In this document: piece after piece, positions 35,822 to 45,062 of the stretch | Numbering within the stretch: position 1 is the stretch's first letter | How the letters are laid out: every line of letters starts with the position of its first letter | Assembly (NCBI GenBank): GCA_963785245.1 | Contig: CAWAUO010000012.1 | Span: forward strand, 124,001-188,000 | Origin: JAHEEL01 sp963785245 | GTDB lineage: Bacteria; Actinomycetota; Acidimicrobiia; Spongiisociales; UBA5794 | Length of the DNA stretch: 64,000 nucleotides | Direction of reading: 5' to 3' | Notes under the pieces: generated by a model | The model's database searches: none | What the model saw: the letters and a program-made list of their open reading frames with translations, nothing else | Told to the model about the DNA's origin: nothing | Translations under genes and position numbers: made by a program

Positions 35822-36893
35822 GACATTCGGCGCGTCTCGGGGTGGCAGTGTCGACGTTGGTCGTCGCGTGCGCGGCAGCGCCGGCCGTCGCGGCATCGCC
35901 GGTAGTGGCATCGGGAGCCGCTCAGAGTTGGCTCGTAGTCCTCGCAGCGATCGCAGCCGGTCTCGGAGCGTTTCTCCTGTTGGTGATCCTCTTCGGCGGG
36001 GGTCAGAGCAAGCGAGATTCCGCGATCGCCGGTCGCTTGAGCTCGTACGGGGAGCAGGACAGAGAAGTCCGCCGGTGTCTTCGGTCGGTTCCGCTTCCTT
36101 CGCCGAGCCGCGGCAAGCGCTGAAGAGTACGCCGAGAAGCGCGGCGATTCGCGGGCGATCGAGCGTGCCCTTCAGCAGGCCGGCATTCCGATGACGGCGG
36201 GTGAGGCGATCATCGCGGCGGTCGGGTTGGCGATCATCGCCGGAGTGCTCGTACGGGCCTGTTCGCCGGGATCGATCCTGTGGGCGGTGGTGGCCGGAGC
36301 GGCGGTTGTTGCTGTCTTCTACCTGATCATCATCGGCGCGGCGTCGAAGGAGCGAAAGAAGTTCGCGAATCAACTGCCCGAAGTCCTGACACTGCTTGTC
36401 TACTTCGCTGCGGGCTGGGTACTCGATCATGCAAGCGATCGAAGCCGTTGCGGCCGAGGCGCCGGAACCATCGAACCGAGAGTTCGGCCAGGCCATGTCT
36501 GAGATCAGACTTGGCCGCCCGATGATCGAGTCGTTGGGTGACATCGCCGATCGCATGGAGTCTCAGGACTTCGAATGGGCCGTCATGGCGATCAGCATCC
36601 AGCGTGAGGTCGGCGGGAATCTCGCCGAGGTCCTGCAGTCCACTGCCGAAACGATGATGCACAGGAATCGATTCCGTCGCGAGGTGAAGGCGCTCACCGC
36701 CGAAGGGCGAATCTCGATGTACATCATGCTGGCGCTTCCGTTCGCCATCGCCCTGGGCATCTACTTCCTCAATCCCGGCTACTTGGATCCGTTGTTCACA
36801 ACGCTTGCCGGGATCGTGGCACTGGTCATCGCTGTGATCATGATGGTCATTGGCGCCTTGATCATGCGCAAGATCGTGGATATCGAGGTGTGA
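35818..36893 (+). CDS. tadB: TadB-type pilus platform protein (frameshifted)
   Basis: A GspF-like inner-membrane platform protein. The N-terminal part (MRHSARLGVAVS, two hydrophobic segments) starts at ATG 35818, overlapping cpaF. The frame changes near 36060 (into EKSAGVFGRFRFLRR and AEEYAEKRGDSRAIER) and again near 36395 (into STSLRAGYSIMQAIEAV). The last part holds the GspF core and two C-terminal helices. Correcting the two indels gives about 358 residues, normal for TadB. Each side of each break is well conserved, so recent decay or sequencing error is likely. Confidence 0.82.
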
Positions 36894-36894
36894 T

Positions 36895-37786
36895 ATGACA
36901 GGATTGCTGTTTGCCGTCGTCGCCGTTGGCGTCGCCGTGGGAGGACTTGTTCTCTACGTTGGCGGTGGCTTGGTTGCTCGCCAGCAGGCAAGGCGCAGCG
37001 CCTCGCGAGTCTGCAGACACGATCGGATGTTCTCGAGACAGAGCTTCTCCGAACGTGCCATTGCCCCGGTCCTCGAAGGGCTTGGCCGAGGGGTACTGCG
37101 GTTCACGCCAACGGGTTGGGTGAGTAAGAAGCAACAGAAGCTCGTGCTCGCCGGTTGGGCTGACCGACTTGACGGGAACTCATGGGCGGCCATGCGCATC
37201 CTCGCGATCGTGGCTGCGTTCATCTTGTGGCTGTTGTTCCAGGGATTTGTCTCCGGTCCGACAGCGAAACTCGTGATGCTTGGAGTGTTCATGGTCGTGG
37301 GCGTGTTCGGTCCAGAGGCGCGGCTCAACGGTGCGATCGGACAAGCGTCGCAAGGCGATGGAGCGGCAACTCCCGATGTGATCGATCTTGCTGGTGATCA
37401 GCGTCGAAGCAGGCTTGGGCTTCGACGCCGCGCTGGGTCGCGTCGTCCAGAACGTTCCGGGAGAGCTGTCGAGAGAGTTCCAGCGAACCCTCCAGGAGAC
37501 CCGAGTTGGTGTGAGTCGATTGGATGCGCTGCGGAATCTCACAGCGAGGACCGATGTTGATGATCTCAACACATTCGTTCTCTCGCTCATCCAGGCAGAC
37601 CAGTTCGGTGTGTCGATCGCTCGGGTTCTGAGGGTGCAGGCGGAAGAGATGCGTGTGCGTCGGCGCCAGCGCGCTCAGGAGAAGGCGTTCGCGGCTCCGG
37701 TGAAGCTGGTATTCCCCCTCATGTTCTTCATCTTCCCGGCGTTGTTCATCATCATTCTCGGTCCCGCCGGCGATGTCGATATATGA
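36895..37786 (+). CDS. tadC: TadC-type pilus platform protein (frameshifted)
   Basis: Second GspF-like platform protein, paralogous to TadB. It begins at ATG 36895, directly after the tadB stop, with an N-terminal helix. The segment KRRKAMERQLP near 37345-37373, then DVID, then LLVISVEAGLGFDAALG from 37388 require at least three indels (about 37342, 37374, 37387); two more are likely near 37012-37046. The C-terminus FAAPVKLVFPLMFFIFPALFIII is the typical terminal helix. Repaired length is about 297 residues. Function as for TadB: anchoring the ATPase and pilin transfer. Confidence 0.8.
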
Positions 37787-37847
37787 CACCCTCTTCGGCA
37801 GGATCCTCTAGGTGCTCGCTGCGATTCACGGGAGTCGATGCTGAGCG

Positions 37848-39316
37848 ATGCGGAATGCGGTACTCGGACCTGATGCTGAGGGCTCGAAGCTCGATTCCAG
37901 ATTCGCCATCTATATCCGGTCCTTCCGATTAGCGCTTGCTACGCGTTGATTGTCGGCTGGGCCGGTGACCGACAATTCGTTCCTCTGGCACGTGAGAGCG
38001 GGGACCGTGCAGTCTGCGTCGACTCGTGTGCATCACGGTGGATCCGTTCTCGTTCGTGGCGGGCGGTGAGTCGTGGCGAACGCAATCGTGGCTCGTCGAA
38101 TTGCTGTACGCGTTCGCCGAATCGACGTTGGGAGGAGTCGGGTGGGCACCGGCGATGGTTGGGGTCGTCGGTGTCGGCGCTCTGTTGTCATCGGCTGTCT
38201 GGCCATCTACGCGAGCGTCGCGATCCACATTCTCGACGGCCGCGCTGGCTGCTCGTCGTGGTCTGGCTTCTTGCGCCGTTCGCCCAACCGCGGCCGGTGG
38301 TCTTCTCGTATCTCCTGCTGGCGACCTGGTCCTGATGCTCGCTCTCGGGGAGCGGGCGCTGTGGATCGTCGTGCCGATCTTGTGGGTGTGGGCCGGGATT
38401 CACGGAAGCTGGATCATCGGGTTGGGCTTGGTGCATCTGGAAGCGCTTCAGTCGGCGATCGTGGAAGCTCGTCGCCGTTGTTGGGGTTGTCGCGGCGATG
38501 GCGACAGCGCAACGGCGCACGGCTTCGGCGCATGGAGCGATGGTGTTCTCGTTCGCCGCGAAGCTCGTCGGTGCTCTGGACTACATGGAGGAGTGGCAGG
38601 CGCCGGACTTCGGCAGCATCGTCAAGGTCCGTATCTGTGTCGATCATCGTGGGTCTGTTGATAGGGGCGGTCAAGGGGAGGATCCAGATGTCGGGATCTG
38701 TGGGTCATCCTTCCGTTCCTGATCATTCGGTCTCATGAGCCAGACGGATTGTGCCGGTCGCCGCTCTCGTGTTGGTGCCGTTCGCGGCTCGCTTGCAGTG
38801 GACCTCGCCGTCATTCAGAGCGAGCGCTCGGTGCGATCCCGTGTCCATTCGGGGTGCTAGCGCTCATCGCGGGCCTTGTCGTCGCAGTTCATCTGCAATT
38901 GGGCTCCGAGTTGGATTTGGCATTAGTTCCCGAGCGATAGCGATCACCGAGCTGGCGTCTGGCGGCGCTTCTTCCACGACGATGCTGTGGGTGGCTACTT
39001 GATCTACCGGGAAGGGCCGCGAGCGACAAGGTGTACATAGCCGATCGGGCCGAGCTCTACGGAGCAGAGCGGATTTGCAGACTTCGTGCGGCGCGGACCG
39101 GTGACTACGAGGCGCTCTTCGAGCGTCTCGCGATTGAAGCTGCGATCGTGGGGTCGACTTGGCCTCTGCGCTCGGCGCTCATCGCGGACGGGTGGTATGT
39201 CGAGCATCGGGAGGAATGACTTCGAACTCCTCGTACCGGGAATCAATCGATGGCCGGCACCTGAGATTCGTGATGACACGCCATTCGGCCTGGCGTTCCA
39301 ACACGGTTCGGGGTAG
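37848..39316 (+). pseudogene. Polytopic membrane protein, many frameshifts
   Basis: Pieces of one protein of roughly 490 residues in all three frames. It starts at ATG 37848 (MRNAVLGPDAEGSKLD). Next come NSFLWHVRAGT and VDPFSFVAGGESWRTQSWL, a pattern seen at the N-terminus of many actinobacterial multi-spanning proteins of the glycosyltransferase/PMT type. Hydrophobic helices follow (WLLAPFAQPRPVVFSYLLL, VVPILWVWAGIHGSWIIGL), then a soluble C-terminal part: VGGYLIYREGPRA, IADRAELYGAERI, WPLRSALIADGWYVEHRE, DDFELLVPG. At least seven indels are needed. Either a decayed gene or a badly assembled stretch. Its position after tadC suggests a link to the pilus, perhaps its glycosylation. Confidence 0.6.
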
Positions 39317-39455
39317 CGACTCCGCTGGCAGTAGGCACACGAGGATACTGCGGACAGAACTGGTGGATGCATGGACGCGACCCGCCACCATGAGGGCGCA
39401 AACGTTGGGAACTGACTGGCTCAGTACTCTCGGTGGCTGAGTGGAGAAGCGGCAG

Positions 39456-39646
39456 CTAGGATGTAGCGTTAGTGAAGTCGTCGTTGAAGCCGGTGAATCC
39501 ACCGTTGACGAGTCCGCCCAAGATGATGACTGCTCCGATAATTACTGCCGCGATGAGGGCGATGAGCAGGCCGTATTCAACCGCGGTGGCACCGGTCTCG
39601 TCATCGGCGATCGACTGGTCAAGTGGCACTGTCGAAGTCGATTCAT
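39456..39646 (-). CDS. Flp-type prepilin 1 (one frameshift)
   Basis: A small major-pilin gene on the strand opposite to the assembly genes. From ADDETGATAVEYGLLI it reads through a hydrophobic helix and a GGLVNGGF tail to TAG 39456. The Flp prepilin site is clear: Gly followed by ATAVEY, with Glu at +5. The upstream ATG 39646 (MNRLRQCHLTSR) is in another frame; a one-base indel near 39610 joins it to the pilin. About 63 residues after repair, normal for Flp. Too short and broken to appear as a long reading frame. Confidence 0.8.
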
Positions 39647-39757
39647 GAGTGGTGTGCCTTTCCGCATGCAGTGCATCGGCGCGATGGTTGGCTAAAGGCC
39701 GCGATCAGTCAGCAGTCGCTTCCAGGCCGGCGACAGGACGGCGATCATCTGAATGGA

Positions 39758-39778
39758 GGGGCCGCCTGCGGCGACCCC
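39758..39778. terminator. Hairpin downstream of the second prepilin
   Basis: GGGGCCGCC and GGCGACCCC form a 9-bp stem with one mismatch and a TGC loop, between the two prepilin genes. It may attenuate read-through on the minus strand. No T tract. Confidence 0.35.
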
Positions 39779-39805
39779 CATCCAAATGACTGCGCCGTCG
39801 AGCGC

Positions 39806-39986
39806 TCAGGTGCCTACGATTGACTCGTTGACAGTCTCGAACGCGCATTGACGAGACCGCCGAGAATGACGACGCACCGATGATGACGACGGCGATGAGA
39901 GCGACCATCAGGCCGTACTCAACTGCCGTGGCGCCACGCTCGTCACGGACGAGTCGGGACTGGAAGAACGTAATCAACTGAAGCAT
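39806..39986 (-). CDS. Flp-type prepilin 2 (two frameshifts)
   Basis: Starts at ATG 39986: MLQLITFFQSRLVRDE, then the prepilin cleavage motif RGATAVEYGLMVALIAVVIIG. After GGTGC (about 39880) one base is missing; the next frame gives VVILGGLVNAR; a second missing base (about 39845) leads to FETVNESIVGT and TGA 39806. The repaired protein of about 60 residues closely resembles prepilin 1, so this is a tandem pair of Flp pilins. An AGGAGG ribosome site lies 4 nt upstream of the ATG. Confidence 0.83.
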
Positions 39987-40073
39987 GCTGACCTCCTATT
40001 GGTAGCTTCGCAGTCAGTATCGTCACATGACACCTGCGAACTGAATAGGTCGTTCGAATCATTGTCGGGACCC

Positions 40074-40735
40074 TCAGCTCGAGCTGGATCCCGACGGGGG
40101 AGCGACGATACCGAGGCGAAGTGCTTCGACGATGGCTTCGGCCCGGGTTGAGACGGCGAGCTTCTCGAAGATGCTCGAGAGGTGGTTCTTGACGGTCTTC
40201 TGTGAGATGTACATCTCGTCGGCGAGATCATCAGTCTGGGACATGCCCCCGGCCATGAGACGAAGCAGATCACGCTCCCTCGGTGTGAGCGATGCCGCGC
40301 TTGGGGAGAGCTGGGCCTCCCGAAACGGGGCCAAAGCGGACGGAGAGGTCCCGTTCCTCGAAGAGAGTGACTCCAGCGTTGGCGGCTCGGATCGCAGCAG
40401 CGAGATCCGGGAGCGGTGTCGCCTTCGAGAGGAATCCTGACGCACCCGCCGCTTGAGCGCGCTTGCGGTGATCGTCGTCGGCGTGCATCGTCACAACGAG
40501 CGCCGGCGGGGGATCGTCGAGCGACCGCAGCACTGCGAGTCCCGTTCCGTGCGGCATTTCGATGTCGACGAGGAGGACATCTGGTGCCACTTGTGCCAGG
40601 ACGCGCAGCAATTCTCGCCCGCTCGTCGCGATGCCGATCACGGAGATGTCTGGGAGGGAATCGAGGGCCTGTCTCATCCCATCAAGCACAAGAACGTGAT
40701 CGTCGGCGATGACGATTCTGATCGGCTCGGTCATT
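40074..40735 (-). CDS. NarL/LuxR-family response regulator (one frameshift)
   Basis: The receiver domain starts at ATG 40735 (MTEPIRIVIADDHVLVLDGM) with the phospho-Asp in LLVDIEMPHGTGL. The C-terminal LuxR helix-turn-helix, ASLTPRERDLLRLMAGGMSQ and ISQKTVKNHLSSIFEKL, is in another frame; one indel between about 40330 and 40380 joins them into a protein of about 220 residues. The ATG overlaps the stop of the kinase gene upstream (TGA 40732-40734). Its place next to the pilins suggests it controls them, which is inference. Confidence 0.85.
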
Positions 40736-42212
40736 GTGGTCCCCAACTGACTGTGACCGTCGTGCCCTGCCGCTTCTGCGAGTCTACCGAGAGAGCGAGC
40801 AGCGATCGTTTCGGCACGCTCCTGCATACCAATGAGACCGTAGCGCTGATGAGATCTCATTTCGAGATCGAATCCACGCCCATCGTCAATGACGGAGAAG
40901 CTTCCTCGATCCCGCCGAACGAATCCCTCGATCCTGATGGTGGTCGCCCCGGCGTGTTCAATGGCGTTGCGGACGGCCTCGGCCATGATTGCGGCGAGTT
41001 CGGTGGCCTCGGGTTGGCGCGGTGCTTCTGTCTCATCGATTTCGACGATGAACGATGGTCCTTCTGCGGGAGCGTCGGCAGCGAGTGAGTCGGCCCACTC
41101 TCGAAGACTCGGAGTCTCGGCAGAGCGAAGTCGCGTGACGGTGGTTCTCACCTCTTCGACGAGGTGTCCCACGGTCTCGCGGAGAGATTCGAGTTGATCC
41201 CGCGAGTCATCGTCGCGATCGCCGTATCCCATGGCGAGATCGAGTCCGAGGCCAATGGAGACGAGCGAGGGCCCGATCTCGTCATGGAGTTCTCGCCCCA
41301 GCCGAATCCGCTCCTCCCGTACCGCCCGATGTGCGATTGATTGGAGAAGCAGGACGTTGGCAAAAGCGAGCGCCACGGACCGCATGCTCCTATCGATAGA
41401 GACCTGGTGGGGATCGAGGCTGCCTCTGAAAGCGGCCAGAGGCGCAGTGTTCCGAGATCGTTGCCGTCCAAGTCGATGGGAATATGACCGCTTCGTCTCC
41501 ACGACCCGGTTGACCGCGGGTTGCGACGATGATCTGTTCGCTCCCATCGTTGATGGCGACCGAACCGGCGGCATAGGGAACGATCACCGCGAGGTCTCGG
41601 AGGGCGGCACGTCCGATCGTGACCGGGTTGAGCTCCGCCGATCCTGCGAGGCTGGCAAGATCGGCGAGCAGAAGGTGGGCAGATTCGAGTCGCCGGTACT
41701 GAGTTGTGGCAGTTCGTTCCTCGGGTTCCTCGATGAAGATTCGTCGTGCCTGGGAGAACGTGATGCCGATGAGAGCGTAGAAGACAACCATGAGGGGCAG
41801 GGTCGTCGGAAGAGAGTCTGCGTCGCTGGTGGTATCCACCGCTACAAGGCCGATGATGGCAGCGAAACGTTGTGAGCGCGCCGAGCACGGTTCCGTGGAA
41901 TGCTGCGGCGAAGAACACGGGGACCGCGAGGTAGAGGAGAAAGGCGCTCTCAAGTCCGCCGGTGAGTGAGATTGCGAAGAGAGCGGTCGCAACACCGAGG
42001 AGGGCCAGCAACCCACCAACGAGCGGTGTCTCCTTGTTCCGCATGGGGATCCATTGCATCGCGACGGTGTAGGCCGTGACGCCGATTGAGGCCGCGACGG
42101 TTGCGGGTTCGAGCCCCAGTTGCAGGATTGAGAGGCCGACGCCGACGATCAGCGATACCCACTGCAGGATGGTCTGTATCCACTCGAACCGGATCTCCCA
42201 CGTGTCTCGCAT
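40732..42212 (-). CDS. NarX/DegS-type sensor histidine kinase (several frameshifts)
   Basis: N-terminal membrane part with about six helices (start ATG 42212, MRDTWEIRFEWIQTILQW), a GAF-like linker (LESAHLLLADLASLAG to YAAGSVAINDGSEQII), then HisKA_3 with the phospho-His in GRELHDEIGPSL and a HATPase domain (AVRNAIEHAG, DDGRGFDLE, GLIGMQERAE). Indels near 41865, 41480, 41410 and 40770 split it over three frames; the last removes the stop, so an artificial kinase-regulator fusion appears. The restored C-terminus is VTVSWGPQ followed by TGA. Repaired length about 493 residues. Confidence 0.8.
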
Positions 42213-42223
42213 TTGCAGCAGGG

Positions 42224-42229
42224 TACAGT
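42224..42229 (+). promoter_or_regulatory. -10 hexamer before coaE
   Basis: TACAGT ends exactly 6 nt before an ATG at 42236, the spacing seen at other leaderless starts here. That ATG is out of frame with the coaE coding region, so either coaE carries an indel near 42268 or the match is chance. Confidence 0.35.
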
Positions 42230-42260
42230 CGCTGCATGCGCGAATCGATTGTTGTTGGAC

Positions 42261-42836
42261 GTGGCACGAGTGATCCTCCTCGGGGGTGGGATCGGTGCGG
42301 GCAAGACTGTTGCCGGTCGTCGGTTCGAGGCACTCGGATTCGTGGTCGTTGAGGCAGATGGGCTCGGGCACGAAACGCTGAAGCCGGGCGGCGCCGCGTT
42401 CGGAGCGGTCGCTGCCCGATGGCCGGGAGTTGTCGTGGATAGCCGGATTGACAGGGCGCTTCTCGGTGCCACCGTGTTCGCGGATGCAGACCAGCTTGCC
42501 GAGCTGGAGGCCATGACTCACCCGCACATCCTGCGACACATCGAGGAACTGGGCGCAGGATCGGATCGCCTCGTGGTCGAGATTCCGGTTCTCCTCGAAC
42601 CTGTGGGAGTTTGGACCAAGGTGTATCTCGCATCGAACCGGAGCACTCGGCGGCGGAGGGCAGTCTTGCGCGGAGGTGCGGCGGAGGATGTCGATCGGCG
42701 GATGCAGCAACAAGCCGAGCACGCGGAATGGGTCGCGTGGGCCGACGAGATCATAGAGAACAACGGTACGATCGAAGACCTCAACCGAGCAATCGACGCC
42801 CTCGTGCACCGCCTGGAAGCGCCTCCGGTGAAGTGA
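42261..42836 (+). CDS. coaE: Dephospho-CoA kinase
   Basis: Phosphorylates dephospho-CoA, the last step of coenzyme A synthesis. The P-loop GGGIGAGKTVAG lies at the N-terminus, followed by VVEADGLGHETL, the family's substrate-binding Asp region, and THPHILRHIEEL. It has about 191 residues from GTG 42261. The start is uncertain: GTG 42270 is also possible, and ATG 42236 has a perfect leaderless-type promoter but needs a one-base indel. It lies 7 bp upstream of uvrB, the usual actinobacterial order, but its usual upstream neighbour rpsA is displaced. Confidence 0.87.
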   Translation: MARVILLGGGIGAGKTVAGRRFEALGFVVVEADGLGHETLKPGGAAFGAVAARWPGVVVDSRIDRALLGATVFADADQLAELEAMTHPHILRHIEELGAGSDRLVVEIPVLLEPVGVWTKVYLASNRSTRRRRAVLRGGAAEDVDRRMQQQAEHAEWVAWADEIIENNGTIEDLNRAIDALVHRLEAPPVK

Positions 42837-42843
42837 TCCCCAC

Positions 42844-44865
42844 ATGATCGAAAGCAAACCGTTTCGCGTCCACGCCGATTTCGAGCCATCCGGCGATCAA
42901 CCGGCCGCGATCGAGCAACTCGTGCACGGTGTCGAACGCGGTGACCGATTCCAGACGCTGCTGGGTATCACCGGTTCCGGAAAGTCAGCCACCATTGCTT
43001 GGACGATCGAGAAGATCCAGAAGCCGACCCTGATCCTCGCCCCGAACAAGGCCCTGGCAGCCCAACTCGCGAACGAGTACCGCCAGTTCTTCCCGGAGAA
43101 CCGAGTCGAGTACTTCGTGTCCTACTACGACTACTACCAGCCAGAGGCGTACATCGCGCAGACGGACACGTTCATCGAGAAGGAGTCGACGGTCAACGAC
43201 GAGATCGACCGCCTCCGTCACTCGGCCACCGCGGCCCTACTGACGCGCCGTGACGTGATCATCGTTGCGTCGGTCTCCGCGATCTACGGGCTCGGCTCGC
43301 CGGAGCAGTACGAAGGCCAGCTCCTCCGACTCGTGAAAGGAGTGGAGTTCCCGTTGGACGCGGCGATCCGCCGGCTCGTCGACATCCAGTATGAGCGGAA
43401 CGAGATGAACCTGATCCGCGGGAAATTCCGCGTGAAAGGGGACACACTCGAGGTGTTCCCATCGTATGAGGAGACGCTCTATCGCGTGGAGTACTGGGGT
43501 GACGAGGTCGAGCGCATTCTCCAAATGAACCCGCTCACCGGGGAGGTGATCAACGAACTGCAGGAGCTCTGGGTGTATCCGGCGAGCCACTACGTCACCT
43601 CGCAGGAACGCATGCTTCGGGCGCTCACCGGCATCGAGATCGAACTCCATGAGCGGCTGAATCATCTCCAGGACCGGGGGAAGCTCCTCGAGGCGCAGCG
43701 TCTCCGCATGCGCACGTCCTACGACATGGAGATGATGCGAGAAGTCGGGTTCTGTTCCGGCATCGAGAACTACTCGCGGTATCTCGACGGGCGGGAGCCA
43801 GGCGAAGCGCCGTACACGTTGATCGACTACTTCCCGGACGATCACCTCACGGTCATCGACGAGAGCCATGTCGCGATTCCTCAGATCCACGGCCAGTACG
43901 CCGGCGATCGGTCTCGGAAGGATGTCCTCGTCGACCACGGGTTCCGCCTGCCGTCGGCGATGGACAACCGGCCGCTGACGTTCGAGGAATGGCATGACCG
44001 GACGGGTCTGGCGATACTGCTGTCGGCGACACCAAGCGCGTGGGAGTTGCGTGAGTCCTCGCAAGTCGTCGAGCAGGTGATTCGGCCGACCGGTCTCGTC
44101 GACCCCGAGGTGCTGGTCCGTCCCACGAAGGGGCAGATCGACGACCTGGTCGAAGAGATCAGGGTCAGGGCCGAGGCAGACCAGCGAGTTCTGGTCACGA
44201 CGCTGACGAAGAAGATGGCGGAGGACCTGTCCGACTACCTCCTCGAACTGGGTGTCCGTGCCCGATATCTCCACAGCGACATCGACACCCTCGAACGCGT
44301 GCAGATCCTCCGAGATCTTCGGATGGGGGAGTACGACGTGCTGATTGGGATCAACCTCCTCCGTGAAGGCCTCGACCTGCCAGAGGTCTCCCTCGTTGCG
44401 ATTCTCGACGCGGACAAGGAGGGTTTCCTCAGGTCCGAGACGAGCCTCGTGCAGACGATCGGCCGTGCGGCGCGCAACGTCGACGGATCGGTCATCATGT
44501 ACGCCGACGCCGTAACCGATTCGATGCGGCGGGCCCTCAGCGAGACGAACCGAAGACGGTCTCTCCAACTCGCGTACAACGAAGAGCATGGGATCGATCC
44601 GCAGACGATCCGCAAGAAGGTCTCCGATATCCTCGAGTTGATCCAGAGCAGCGATGCCCCCGCGAGCGACCGTCGTGCCCGCGAGTTGCGGCGGCGCGAA
44701 CCTCTCGACCTCAGCCTCGCGGATCTCCGTCGTCTCATCCAGAGTCTCGAGGACGAGATGCACGAAGCGGCTTCGGAGCTTCGCTTCGAGTACGCAGCGC
44801 GCCTCAGGGATGAGGTCGACGACCTGAAGCGCGAGCTCAGGGAACTCACCGACGCGGGAGCGTGA
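42844..44865 (+). CDS. uvrB: UvrABC excinuclease subunit B
   Basis: DNA damage verification helicase of nucleotide excision repair, 673 residues. The Walker A is GITGSGKSATIAW, close to the canonical form; the beta-hairpin that pries the strands is VSYYDYYQPEAYI; other motifs are VIDESHVAIPQ, LVTTLTKKMAEDL, GINLLREGLDLPE and QTIGRAARNVDG. A C-terminal UVR motif (LEDEMHEAASELRFEYAA) binds UvrA and UvrC. ATG 42844 is 7 bp after coaE. No LexA-type box was found upstream. Confidence 0.97.
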   Translation: MIESKPFRVHADFEPSGDQPAAIEQLVHGVERGDRFQTLLGITGSGKSATIAWTIEKIQKPTLILAPNKALAAQLANEYRQFFPENRVEYFVSYYDYYQPEAYIAQTDTFIEKESTVNDEIDRLRHSATAALLTRRDVIIVASVSAIYGLGSPEQYEGQLLRLVKGVEFPLDAAIRRLVDIQYERNEMNLIRGKFRVKGDTLEVFPSYEETLYRVEYWGDEVERILQMNPLTGEVINELQELWVYPASHYVTSQERMLRALTGIEIELHERLNHLQDRGKLLEAQRLRMRTSYDMEMMREVGFCSGIENYSRYLDGREPGEAPYTLIDYFPDDHLTVIDESHVAIPQIHGQYAGDRSRKDVLVDHGFRLPSAMDNRPLTFEEWHDRTGLAILLSATPSAWELRESSQVVEQVIRPTGLVDPEVLVRPTKGQIDDLVEEIRVRAEADQRVLVTTLTKKMAEDLSDYLLELGVRARYLHSDIDTLERVQILRDLRMGEYDVLIGINLLREGLDLPEVSLVAILDADKEGFLRSETSLVQTIGRAARNVDGSVIMYADAVTDSMRRALSETNRRRSLQLAYNEEHGIDPQTIRKKVSDILELIQSSDAPASDRRARELRRREPLDLSLADLRRLIQSLEDEMHEAASELRFEYAARLRDEVDDLKRELRELTDAGA

Positions 44866-45011
44866 CCATCCTCCGGCGGCGCCAGCGCTGCTGTTGGGTT
44901 CAGCCAACGGCAGGCGTTCATCCCGGGTGGCCGCTCGCTCCAGCGCTCATCGGCGGGTTCATCCGGTGCGGCGTCGAAATGTCCCGGGCGGCAGTGGCGG
45001 ACCCCCTCGAA

Positions 45012-45044
45012 TAGCGTCCGAGACCGACTTCACTACAGAGTCGG
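45012..45044 (+). promoter_or_regulatory. Putative uvrA promoter with overlapping inverted repeat
   Basis: TAGCGT (45012-45017) is a -10-like hexamer; immediately downstream CCGACT (45024-45029) and AGTCGG (45039-45044) form a 6-bp inverted repeat with a 9-nt spacer, just before the uvrA ribosome site. It could be an operator at the transcription start or a leader hairpin. The rest of the 197-bp uvrB-uvrA gap shows nothing recognisable. Confidence 0.35.
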
Positions 45045-45062
45045 CGCCGAGAGAAGAGCGGG

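Noticed and set aside
40270..41574. A single minus-strand frame that looks like a histidine kinase fused to a response regulator
   Set aside because: The join reads GHDGHSQLGTTMTEPIR; shifting one base restores a normal kinase end (VTVSWGPQ, stop) overlapping the regulator ATG. Frameshift artefact, not a hybrid kinase.
43237..44907. A 556-codon open frame antisense to uvrB
   Set aside because: No family motifs, composition typical of antisense frames in GC-rich genes, and uvrB on the other strand is fully conserved.
45003..45020. Possible LexA/SOS box upstream of uvrA
   Set aside because: TCGAA is present but the second half-site does not match the actinobacterial TCGAACnnnnGTTCGA pattern.
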